A program made the position numbers and the translations under genes. The notes beneath the pieces are model-generated. The model made no database searches. It saw only the letters and a list, made by a program, of their open reading frames with translations, and was not told where the DNA came from. Positions 34,258 through 47,700 of a DNA stretch of 64,000 nt are shown piece after piece (position 1 is the first letter of the stretch; every line of letters starts with the position of its first letter). Location of the stretch: NCBI RefSeq assembly GCF_036588685.1, contig NC_086374.1, positions 27,892,886 to 27,956,885 on the forward strand, written 5' to 3'. This DNA comes from Mytilus trossulus. Its lineage: Eukaryota > Mollusca > Bivalvia > Mytilida > Mytilidae.

Positions 34258-34475
34258 AAACTATTGGCCGATCTACGTATTAACCTTAACGTTAGATTAG
34301 AATATCATATGATGTGTATGGTGTAAAAAGAAATGTTCTTATTTTAAAAACACGAACAAGAATTGACTGATACAAGAACACGTGATATAACTTAACTTTT
34401 CTATATAACCATTGTCATAAGTTGTGACCGACATCTCAGCGATTTTCCTATTGCAGCGTTGGACCCTGGTTAGCA
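34258..34475 (+). promoter_or_regulatory. Core promoter block of copy C
   Basis: Paralogue of the copy B block: 'cgatctacgtattaacctta', E-box CACGTG at 34379-34384, TATATAA at 34402-34408 in TCTATATAACCA. The E-box to TATA spacing is 17 bases here against 13 in B. The likely first-exon donor is weaker (CTG/GTTAGC at 34469). Confidence 0.6.
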
Positions 34476-35796
34476 TACATTTTTATTATTGACCTGGAGG
34501 TAATTCTTTTATTTATTATTTCTTCTTTTCACTCTTTTTTAAGTGTATTGCGATAATATAAAATGATTGTATTTAATGATTAATTTCGAGCCGTGATGTT
34601 ACTCTGGTGAGTATAAACATAGTTTAGACATAATTAAACATGGATACGGCAATAACTTATTAAGACATATTAAGGCAATTTTTTTTTAGTTTTGCATTAA
34701 ACGTTTGAGACTATATTGTAATAACCAGTTCAGATATCAATACTTATTTCAAAACATGGTTTCGAAATAGGTTGTTCTGGCATAATGGAGCATTTACTGC
34801 TAGTGATTACCATTAATAATACACAATTTGTTACATATCTGGTTCTTTTTAGAAGCATTTGTATGGGGAAAGCACAAATTATATGCTAAAGCGTACCTTT
34901 TAAAGTACATACCAGGTCAAGTTAATCCTGAAGACACTGATTTAAAGTTATAAAAGACTCATCAAAAGCTCCGTACGAAGAGTAGAGTATCTATTTATTC
35001 ATTCATGTATTTCTTTTTTTTAACAACAAATAAATATTCTTTATTCATCAAATTGCTTGTAACAACTTTACTTCATTGTCCAAGCTTCAACGAAGTATCA
35101 CTGTTTCTACATAATCTATTATATTCAATTGAATTATATTGCATGATTTGATAAGAACATTCGAAAGATGTTCAGAATACCTAAATATCATGCCACACAT
35201 ATTCCCTATTTATCTAATATAATCCGACGTAAGATTGCTCTTAAACAAAAGTAAGTTAGTTAGATACATATTTCGAAATTTGTTTATTCGGGAAAATATA
35301 TTGAAGAGACTGAGAAACTTAAATCTATTCTATGGAGAATGTATCCTCTTGAAAAAGCTTTACCGTTAAAAATATTTTGCTCCCACATTTATTCTTTTAT
35401 AAGGGTTTTTGCCATTTGCTTAATATTCATCTTTTACTTGGTTTTATTATAGCTGAAATATCCGTCTTACGTTTTCTTTTCTTTTTTGTGTTATCCACTA
35501 CTGTAAACCGATTGATCGACGTCCGTTGGCAAATTTTCATGCATATCAAAAACGAGTGCACATTAACAAATTCATCAGCCCTACAATTGCATAGATCCAA
35601 TAATTAGCTATTCTTTTATTATTTATTCTTGTCACTTGTTTATTTCGAAACAGTTGCATGCTTTTTTTACCAAACGAATACTACAACAAATCTTCTTTTA
35701 CCACACGTAAAGAAAAAAAAAACACTGATAATACTGAATATTTGTAAAACTGATATTTACTATATTGATTGATAGATATTACATATTAGACTGAGG

Positions 35797-38700
35797 ATGG
35801 ATGTGTTTGTGTATGGATTGCTTCTTTTAACACTGTCTAAATGCGTGGTATCAAAATCACCACATATTGTGTTTATTGTGGCTGATGATTTGGGTAAGTA
35901 TTTTTCAAATGATTTTCAACAAGAGGAAAGTACGACAAAACAAAACATTGAAGTTATTTCCTGAAAGAGAAAACGATTACACTTTTTATATAGTTCTCTG
36001 ATACTTTTGAAAAAGACTCATAACATAATAGAATTAGAGTGTATAGTGTATGAAGTCTTCAGAACGAGCTAAAAATAGATGAAAATTAAAAACCAATCAA
36101 ATGTTCAAAGAACAATTAAAACGCTGTCCAGTAGTCAGCACTTCGGTGTTGACATGAATATTCAATTATAAGCCTGGTACCTTTGATACCTATTTACATC
36201 ACTGGGTCCATGCCACTGCTGGTGTTCGTTTGGTCCCCGAGGGTATCACCAGCCCTGTAGTCCACACTTCTGTGTTGACATGAATATCAATTGTATGGTC
36301 ATTTTTATAAATTTCCTGTTACAAAACTATGATCTTTTCGAAGAACTAAGGATTTTCTTATTCAAGGAATAGATTACCTTAGCCGTATTTGGAACAATTA
36401 TTTGGAATGGTGGGTCCTCAATGCTCTTCAACTTAGTACTTGTTTGGCTTTATAAATATTTTGATCCGAGCCTTACTGATGATTCTGATGTAGATGAAAA
36501 GCTTGTCTGTCGTATTAAGTTATAATCCTGGTACCGTTAATAATTATTTCCACATCAATTTTCTAAATAATTGATATGAAGTCACTTCTGGTTTACTCAA
36601 AGTTGTTATTTTAGTATAGGTTTTATTCAAAGTGATTCAGTAAATGTATGGTTTTCATGTACTTTTGTCACTAGTTTATAATGTTTATAATTATATTGAA
36701 GATCTGTATATCACCAGTCAATATTACGTATTTAATGTTTTTTTAGGGTGGAACGATGTAGGATTCCGTAATCCAGATATTATTTCTCCTAACATAGACT
36801 ATCTAGCAAAGAATGGAATGATATTGAACAATTCTTATGTACAACCAGTCTGTACTCCGTAAGTATTCATAACTACAAATAATACATAAAGACCTTGTTT
36901 CAGGCTCGAGTCCGGTGCTATTAACATAAGTCTCATAATGTAAAATTAGATCAATACGGTTGATTGGTGGATTGATTGGTGTTAAACGCAACTTTCAAAA
37001 CCATAATGTAATTTCGTTTTATGGGCGTCAGTTTTGTTAAGGAAGATGCCACTGCTGATGGACGTTTCGTCCCCGAGGGTATCACCAGCCCAGTAGTCAA
37101 CACCTCGGTTTTAACATGAATATCAATAATGTGGTCATTTGTATAAATTTCCTGTTTACAAAACTTTGAATTTTTCGAAAAACTAAGGATTTTCTTATCC
37201 CAATCATAGATTACCTTAGCCGAATTTGGCACATATTTTTAGAATTTTGGATCCTCAATTTTAATGCTCTTCAACTTTGTACTAGTTTGGCTTTATAAAT
37301 ATTTTGATATAAGCGTCACTGATGAAGACCAAACGCGCGTCTGGCGTACTAAATTACAATTATGGTACCTTTGATAACTAATTCCCAAGAGATAATCAAC
37401 GACCTTTAGTCGGAAAACTGATTATCATAGTGCATTAAAATTTGAGTCGAGTGCACCTTTCTATGCAGGAGTTCATTTTCAAAAAAATCTCAGGTGCTTG
37501 AAATTTTTATCCGTCCTTTTTTTTTTTTAAATCAGTCAATATATAAAATGCCTAAAACTCTCGCGAAATGCCTAAAGTTTTCCTTCGTTTTACAAAATGT
37601 CATAATTAGGAAAATGCTTGTTACTTACATGTTTATGATATATTTTTTTATTTTTGAGATCAAATATGAATAGGTTACTATTTATGATCTAAGTGTATGC
37701 ATTTTATGTTTACAGATTCGTGCATGCAAATTTGTGAGCGAATGATACTTTCTTCTTTTAGGTCAAGAAACGCCTTTTTATCAGGATTTTATCCGTTCAA
37801 ATCAGGATTGCAGGTAAGACAAAATCTATACTACTTAAAACAGATACGATTATTTTCGAACCTCAAATCCGGAAACTACAACATGGTTTAAGTGAATGAG
37901 ACTTGTGTCTATATACTGTTCCGGTCGAAAATTTTATTTAAAATCCTTTTCCCCTTTTTTCATAGATGTGTAAATATACGAAATTAATTGGATAGTAACA
38001 ACAATATGTTTGCTAATGTACTATTAAACCGGGCTTCCTATACAAAAACTATTAACATCAATGAACCACGATGTGCGCAAATGCAAATATTATTGGAATC
38101 TGCGATAAATAAGACGAAGAAAACAGTTGACGTAACGATTATGTTGACTCTTATTCCTTTAGAAAAGAATGTTCGTTCTTTATTATTTAAAATTTAGAAA
38201 TAGAAATAAGCAGTTCAGACACATAATTGGTCTCAAGGTATCAAACAGTTCCTAATACATTTACCGCCAGATGTATGTTTGAATATATTGCATTCATTTT
38301 TTGATACAAGGTTTAAGCATTATTCGTCAACTTTCTTCAAATTACTGGGGGAAATCGCGAGACGTTATTTATTATATTCAAACAAATTAACTTTATTTTT
38401 GACAAATGTAACCATTGATTTTGCTTTTTCTTTCAGAACTTTGTCATTGTACCATGGGCACCATCATGTGCACCCCTTAATCGAACATTTTTGCCACAGA
38501 CACTGAAAGAACTTGGATATGCAACGCATATGATTGGAAAGTATACAATATGTTTTTTTGCTGAAATCAGTATTTTTTTTCAAGAAGTCAATTATTAAAA
38601 GTTTTTGACTTACTTCCTAACGCAAGCATACATTTTTTGTATTCTGCACACTTTCCTGATTTGTCATTTCTATCATATCACATATTGATCTTATGGGTTT

Positions 38701-41700
38701 TGATTTCGCAGCTTTTTAAAAATGTTTACTAATTAATTCTGAAATATTTCAGAACTGTTGGATGAAAATCAGTATTTACATAAAGTTAACAATTATTAAA
38801 CATTTTGTTTATAAGCAATGGTTCCTCAAAAATGAAAATCAGAAATCGTGAATATATCATGTATATTTGTTTCAGGTGGCATTTGGGTATGTGCAAATGG
38901 GAATGTACTCCGACATACCGTGGGTTCGATACATTTTATGGATATTATAACGGAAAAGAAGATTACTTTAACTATACCATTTGTAAGTCTATGACATAAG
39001 ATATGAAAAGCAACACGTATTGAATAGTTTTCTTCTGTCGTTTCACTACATGTAAGGGTCAAATCTACAAAATTAAAATTAAATGATAAAAGTACACTTT
39101 TTTCAGCAGTAGATTGATGTATATTTGTCTAATGCAAATAATTAACAATTTTCATATTTAAGAATTGAAAACAACTTTTATGAACTTGAATGGAGAGTAG
39201 TCTCATTGGTATTCATACAACATATTTTATATCTATGTACTTAAAGGAATATACATTATATATAAGATTAATACTGCTACATGTGTAAGACAATAACAAT
39301 CAAGTGAACAAAGACTCATGTAATTGATATTTAAAATTTATTCCTCCTTATTCTAGTTAATCATACAGATTTCCGTGATAATAAAGAACCTACACGACCA
39401 TACGAATACTCTACGGTAAGATTGCCAGGTTTATTAGATCATGAGGTGTGTGCGTGGACTTGTGTATATATGTTTGAGGGTGTAATGCTCTGGTCTATTG
39501 GTTAAACAATGGCATATTAACGAGTCAAAACACGATATGTTTTAGTTATGAAACCTGTTCTTAGACTAAACAAAAAGCACCACCAAATTTACCAGTTCAA
39601 GTGAATAGAGTCAGTTTGTTTTAAAATCCTTATTTTGCACATGCTCCCAATGTGTGTTTGCTGTATTTCTGGCACGTAGTTAAGTTCTTTTATCTATATT
39701 ATTTAACATTGTCATTTAAAGCGGGGGATTTGGCTAGCAATAAAACATGTTTAACCCACATTGTTTTCTCAATCGATTTATGACTTTTGAACACCGGTAC
39801 ACTACTGTTCCTTTTATTTAAGATTCATATTATAAGATGAGCATTGGGATTCATTTTCGTATTGATATGACAGATAGACGCAGAAAAAAAATGTCATGTA
39901 CTTCATTATGTAGGTTGACAACAAAGTGAATAGAAAGTTATAAATTGGATTTTGTCTCTGTATGGTCATCAAAATGTAGTCTATTTTTTTAATTTATAAA
40001 GAAAACTGTTTACTCTGTGTGTTTTTTTCCCTTCATTTTACAGTATGCCTATGCTCGACGAGCGGACAAAGTCATCACTCAACACAACAAAAGCCAGCCA
40101 ATGTTCTTGTACCTTCCTTTCCAGTCAGTACATGAACCGATAGAGGTAAGACGTCACTGATATTATTGTGGTATCATTTTTTAACAGGTTTACCGATAAA
40201 GAAAGTGGTGCTGAACAAAAATCAACAAGAACATTGCAAAAGCGCAATCCATTGCCAATGCCATTGATACTGCAAAGACAGTGACATTTAGCTTGCTCTA
40301 CTTGTAACCCTAGGTGTCTTTGAATAGTTAACATTGTGTGGTCACATGTTACTTACAATAATTGGAGCAACTAATAATAATGATAAAGCTTTGTATGCAG
40401 ACTACGACAAATACCACAGAACAAAATATCCACGAGCATACAAGTCTTCACATATCCACAAAAATTGTAACAATTTTGTAATTGACAATTACGCGTGAAC
40501 AAAATGTCACAAAAAGTGGACCAAAAACAACACGACCCCCTCCAAAACTAGGGGTAATTTCGGATGTACCGGATTTATAATTTATTTTCTTCAACTTTAT
40601 CAGCAGATGTAAACTACTAAAAGGAAATGGTTAAAAAAAATTTGGAACAGCGAACATCTCTAAAGTGAACGACAAAATATTAACAAATTATTTCATGGAT
40701 TTTGTGAGTACAAATGAACCACGACATCAAATGTTCAGCGTATGAGATAATTGCCAAAGCTTTGTATGCAGACTACGACAAAACCACAGAATAAAATATC
40801 CACAAACAAACAAGTCTTCACTCATCCACAAAAATTGTAACAATAAAAAATAAATGAATCTTCAGTTAATGATATTTGTATTATAGGTTCCTGAAATTTA
40901 CGAAAATATGTACAAAAACTTAAAGAATGAAGGGAGACGAAAATTTTCTGGTAATATTCTCTTTACTCTCTTTATAAATAAAAATAAAAAGATATGGTAT
41001 GAGTGCCAATGACACAACTGTCCATCCAAGTGACAATATATACTAAAATGCAGCGGATTGAAACTTTATAACAGAGACCTGAGACAGAAGCTTACATTAC
41101 AACACAATATGATACACTTAAAATATCAATCGAACAAAAAGAATTGGTTTACATAATTATTTTAGATAATCAGCTCATGGCTTGGTTTATAATTTCTAAA
41201 CTAGTACATATTATTAAGAATTAGCCATTGAGAATGTAGACCTTCACATTTAAAACTTACAAATATACACTTTCTTGTGAAATAAAATACAGGACTAAAT
41301 GCTTAAATGATGGCGAATGACTTGTAATCCTAATTTTACCCTAACCCGAGACATTATTGTAGAACTGCTAAATATCGACCGAAATGATTTATCTCGATCA
41401 ACTTATATATGTGTTTACTAATACTAGTAGTCAGCTCATTGCAGTGTCTACTATAATTTCTAAAATGAAACATATTACTATGAATTAACCAATGGGAGTG
41501 TTGATTCTCATAACTGGAAATTTTCTATTCTGGAAAAAGATACAGGACTAAATGCTAAAATGTTGATGAATGACTTGTCTTTCTAACGCATCATTGCAAT
41601 CATCCTTGTATCCATTTCTCTTTGGAATTAATTGTTTTGTTCATTATTAAAGGCAGTACAGTAACCACCACCATAGACTATAACAATTAAAAGCAAGGAG

Positions 41701-44700
41701 TAAAAAAGACTCATAAAACCAAAACACATTTACATCAACAGTTATAAATAATAAATAAGAAACAACACGACTAACAACTGGGAGTGAAATCAGGTGTCCC
41801 GGAAGGGTAAGCATTTCCTGCACCGTATACGACACCCGTCGTGTTATTTCTTTGGTCAGTTGATTAGTGGTGGCAATCAATTAGTCCAGTTTTGTCAGTT
41901 TGTGAACCAGTGACAGCATTCAAAAGTTCTTAATGAAATCAAGGGAAAAGATATATGCAGTATAATGCCATACAATAGAAAATGGAAATGAGGAATGTGT
42001 AAAGTCGACCATAGAGGAGACAACTGTCGAAGGCCACCAAATGGCAACTACCATTGGTTTCCGGTTTTGTTCAATTCGTATTAGACAACCCAATTTGAAT
42101 TTATAGGATAGACAATTTAGATATAGATGAAAGTTTGGCCATCACTGATTAATGTGAGCCAAGGCTCCGTGTTGAAGGCCGTACTTTAACCTATAATGGT
42201 TTAATTTTTAAATTGTTATTTGGATGGAGAGTTGTCTCATTGGCACTCACACCACATCTTCCTATATCTATTGACTTCTATTTGTTGTTTGTATTAATTT
42301 TCGGCTGAAATTGATGAACACAATATTTCTTCTATTGCAGAGATGCTAAAGTGGAATGCAGGTCTTATATTACTTAATACATTTTAAATGGAAACTTTCC
42401 ATAGACTTGAGTTACTTATTTATTTCATGGCCATTGAAAATTAACTGACTTGGTGATGTTTTGTTTTTACAGGAATGGTAACAGCATTAGATGATGCCAT
42501 TGGAAACGTAACAGATTCACTGAAGCGTAACGGAATGTTTGAAGATACCCTTATCATATTTACTACAGATGTAAGGTTATAGTATTATTTCAGGACTATA
42601 TTGACATTTCTTTATCCGAGCATTATGAAGTTTGGAAGGTTTCTGTTTATTTTTTATACTGAAAGTTACATAAAGTTATCCTTGTTCGTCAGAAAATGTA
42701 AATAATTCCTTTGATTTGCTTTGATCTATATATGATTGGTATGTAACTATTCTCATTATTCATCACACTGTGCGCAATATCAATTGAATTATTAAACTTG
42801 AGTTAATGTGTTCGTCTGTCATCTAATTTGTAAATATCTATAATTTATATTTGACCTAATGTTTCTAACGTTTATTGATAATCAATTGGTCTATGCCACT
42901 GCTCTCGGTGGTATCACCAGCCCAGTAGTCAAAACTTATCATGAATTATCACTGATATGATAATAATGATAATTAGTTAGTTTTAAAATGGTAAGGATGT
43001 TTTATCCCCAGGAAGATTGTACCTTTGCTGTATGTAACTGTGGTTTGATTCCATCAGTGCACTTTATCGGGTGGATGAACATACCAAGTTTGTTTTTTAT
43101 TATCCACCATAAAAAAAATCACTAGGGTCTTTAATCCGGGTCCAGTGTTAAATATCCATCACTCTTAGTAAGATTTTTAAGAGAGTTTTTGAAGAGGTAA
43201 AATATTAAAAATATGGGGCTTGGTATTTTTGGGGGGTATTTGAATAAACTTAAGCTTGCATAGCTGGTTTATGTAAAAAAAAAATGTACAAAGCAGACTA
43301 GTGTTTTTCATCAACGAAATGTTCACACAAATGTTTTGAACCAGGAATGATTACAATAGTGATTTTTTGAACCAGGAATTATTATACTAGTGATTTTGTA
43401 CCTGGTATGGTTGCACTAGTTACTTTGAACCGGGATTTATTTCATTAGTGTTTAAGATTCATAAAGTGATGTCGTGTTTTAGTAATCTCTTTGAACACAT
43501 AATACCACAATATAATGCTTTATTTACGAACTAAATTTTGATATTTTTCTAATCAAATCCATCAAACCATATGCCTTAAGGTTGTCACAAATTGTAATAT
43601 TTATATATACTGGATTGCCGAAGTTTTCTGAACATTTGCGTTTTGATAGACTTTGATATAAAATTATATCTTCGATGTCAATATCAATTAATCAAACTAG
43701 TTCCTTGAAAACTATTGTAATTTTAACCGTAAACAATAAACCGAGTTAATATAAACAAAACAATGATATGAAGATTAAAGCTTTCATATTTTTCACATCC
43801 AATATTTTTTAGTAAAACAGTTACCCAGAATAAACACAGGGTAGAATGATATAACGATTACATATGTAAATTAATCTTATACAAAATATTTTAAGTTATT
43901 TTTCAAGGAGGAAATTAACTATGTTTTAGAATGGTGGTTCGCCAAAATATTTTGGAAATAATTACCCACTGAGAGGGGGTAAGACAACAGTATACGAAGG
44001 AGGAACTCGAGCTTCATCTTTCGTGTACGGTTCGGGACTTCAGAAACCTAATACTGTTTTTGACGGGTAATACATTTAATAGTAGCAGCAATTGTTTTTG
44101 CGTTTATTGTTGTTTTGATGATTTATTTCCATTATTATAAGAAACATAATCCAGTATTAATTGTAGTTATATCAGTGGTGAAGTTGCTTAGTTGTTTTTT
44201 TAACAATGACAAAGAAAGTATTTGATTTTTTTTTTTCGATGTCATGCATTGAATATACTACAAATTATATTTTTTCTTCCAAATTGACATTATATTATTC
44301 TATACAAAAATGTAATTTACAATTTGATTTGTTAACCTCCAATAATCAGTTGTTTGCTTTTTAAATATTGTTGTTGTAGGTTTTGCATGTAAAAAAAACA
44401 GGTTCAACACACCATTTTTACATTTAAATGGTGTGTTTCATCTGTGTCGTAGTTTTACTCTTATATTTTATGCGTTTACCTCAGTTTTAGTTTGTAACCT
44501 TTTTTTAAACTTTTTTTTCCCAATCAAGTTCTAACTGCGGTATATTACTGTTGCCTTTATTTTTTTTAGTATGATTCATGCTGTGGACTGGATGCCAACA
44601 ATTATATCAGCTGCTGGAGGAGCTCAAGGTAAATGTATATATTAGTATATGAAGTACTATGTATGAATTAAATAATAGTTGGTCATTTGAAAGATCAAAG

Positions 44701-47700
44701 TCCGAGACAAAGCCGACATTTTCTAATTGACAAATATGAAACTTAACACCTAAGTATTGAAACAGATATAATTCATAACAAATGACACTCGGGCGTTACT
44801 TTTAAAAAGTAAGATGATAGAAATACTGCAAGGAAAACTCAAAACGGGTAGTGCCTAGGAAAAGAAAATTTGAAATCATATTTTCAAGGTACTTGTCTCG
44901 GGTTTTTTTATACTGCTTGTCTGATTACTCGAGAAATATTTAGATAAGCTTTGGTTAGAGTGATAACAAATTGTTGAGTGATGCTCCCCTTTATTTTTTG
45001 TTAAGCTATTTGCCAATTCCCGTAATTGACCCTCTAATTAGAGATCACTATTTGCTCCCTTATAAGGGACATTCATTTCATTTACAATGGAGAGCTAGCA
45101 GAAAGAGCAAATTTATCTGTGCGCAATGTGCGTAATCAATAAGGTTTTAAAAACCTTTAATTACATTAATTTGTTGTTTAGCTAACACTTTTGACATCAG
45201 AAATTATTTTTCATGAAATATAAGTTAAACCGCCGATATATTTCTTTCAATTCATTATGTTTTGAATTGGCAAAGCTCATTTTGTCCAGTATGGAACCAG
45301 TCTACGATTGCCAAAAGGAAGTTATTTGTTTAAAAAGTGTGAAATAACAGAATCAAATCGGTAATAGGCAAATGGACTATTCACCCAAATTATGTCTAAA
45401 AATAACAGAACAAGGAAAGAAAACTAAGGTTATACTCGTGAACAATCATACGTTCTAAATTAATGTAAAAATGAGCGGGTCTTTCGTTTGTTATGTATTC
45501 GCACTTAACTGATTCTTAGCAAATTGGCACTTCATTACAGATTTATGTTTCTTCCTGATAAAATATTGTCTTTACAAGCAATTAATTAATGTAATAGACT
45601 TATCAAATGTTTGAACCTAACCAAAGTCAGAATGTTGATGTACATTAGTTGTCGTCTGTTATGTAGTTTATACTTGTTTCTCGTTTCTCGTTTTTATATA
45701 GATTTGACCTTTGGTTTTCCAGTTTGAATTGTTTTACACTTGTAATTTTTTGAGCCCTTTATAGCTTGCTGTTCGTTGTGAGCCAAGGCTACATGTTGAA
45801 GGCCGTACCTTGACCTCTAATGGTTTACTTTTATAAATTGTTACTTGTATGGAGTGTTGTCTCATTGGCACTCGTACCACATCTTCCTATATCTATTTAT
45901 AACTGACCAGTTTGAAATGTTTGTTTGTATTTTCTTAAACGGAATTACAAATGAATATATCTTTTTTCTAAATTGTTCGAAGGTTTAATCAGTCGAGACA
46001 TAAGATAAGATAAATGTGGCTACTCTTTTTTATATTAACTTTGGTTCAGTCCGAGTGCATTCAAAATTGTTATACTATGATATTTGACATTTAGACATTT
46101 AATAGGTTTAAAACATTACATTTTTTTCAGGAAATTTTATATTGAAAAAAAAAATTAAGCAATAATGAATATTTGAGACCCTTTTGCTGATAAATGAACC
46201 CACAAACTGCAACTACTCTCGTTTTCCTCAAATTGAGTTGATGATATTTTGATGTGAATTTTTGCAATTGGAAGGTTTATGTAACATTTCAATTTTTTTA
46301 TTTATCTTTTTCTCTAGTTAGAGGAACTGATGGTTTGAATATGTGGCCAAGCATTAGTGAAGGAGTTCCATCATCCTTGAGGTCAGAATTCATCTATAAC
46401 CTCGACGATTCTGAATTTCCTATTATGGGGCATGCTGCTATAAGGTTTGTGTATAGAAAACTAGTAAGACATTTTAAAACTTTTAATTTCATGAAGATTT
46501 TAAAATCTAAGGGTAATTAATGCAAAATCTGACACTAGTTTATTTTATTTTGGTATCAAGTTTACATTCGTTATCTACTCTAAACAGTCAATAATATGTA
46601 AAGTAATATTTTCCAAAGGGTTTTGCTTTCCAGTAATTATCGTTAAACTACATAAAACAATTGTACTTTTTTGCTATAGAATTGGCGATTACAAGTTGAT
46701 AGAAGGATTTGCTGGTGTATATAATGGCTGGTACCCAGTTCCTGAGAACGAAACAGTAACAGAAAGAGATGATCCAAAAGTAGCCTACTATCAGTTGTAT
46801 AACGTGAAAGGTAAATTTAGGCTCTAATAGTTTGTAGAGGTTCAAGTTTCATTGTCATGCAAAAATCAGCATGTCACTTTAGCTTTCATAGGTTGGTGGT
46901 AGCAAGGTCGTTACAACAGTTAAGTTAACTTTTTCTTGAGAAATGTATATTTCGTTGTTTGTTACATAGATGTATGAAACATAATTAACATGAGAAACTT
47001 ATAGTAAACTTTAAGAAAATTCAATAGTGACTTTGTTCTTGAATACAAGTTCCCATATACTAATAAATTGAAGATTGGAACATTACAGTGTTTGTACTTG
47101 TTGGATTAAAGGGGAGAGAATATTTATCAAAACAGAGATATTATAGTATCTTTTATAACAAAGTTACTATAAGAACCTCTTTTGTCAGAAATACAGTCAA
47201 TTATAATTTATCGATGTTAAATAAAGGCAACAGTAGTATACCGCTGTTAGAAATTCATAAATCGATTGAGAAAAATACAAATCCGGGTTAAGTTGAATAA
47301 TAAGACAATCAAAATAACAAACAAAAACTGAGAGACATTTCTGAACATAAAAATTATCAAGATCTGAAGTAACGATAGGGTGTGCGTTTCCTACTTTGCC
47401 TGCATCAACCGTCACGTGAATCAAGACTCAGATTAAGGTAGCAATACACAGATAGAAGAATAGTTTCGTATCTTTGGTGTATTTTCATTTTGGAATCAGT
47501 GCAAAATAAGATTTCCCATGTCCTTCAGCGAGATATTTGCATCTGCGATTCTCATTTTGAAAGCTTTGTAAAAGATCTTCGAATTTTTAAGAAACACCAT
47601 CTGAATGACAGCACTGGTTTCCATTTCACCATTTCACACCTTAAGTCCATGTTTTAGTTTCGAAAGAATGGGGATAAGAATGTAACAAGATGTTAGTAAA

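Noticed and set aside
38826..39062. 78-codon - strand open frame
   Set aside because: Antisense of exon 5 of copy C.
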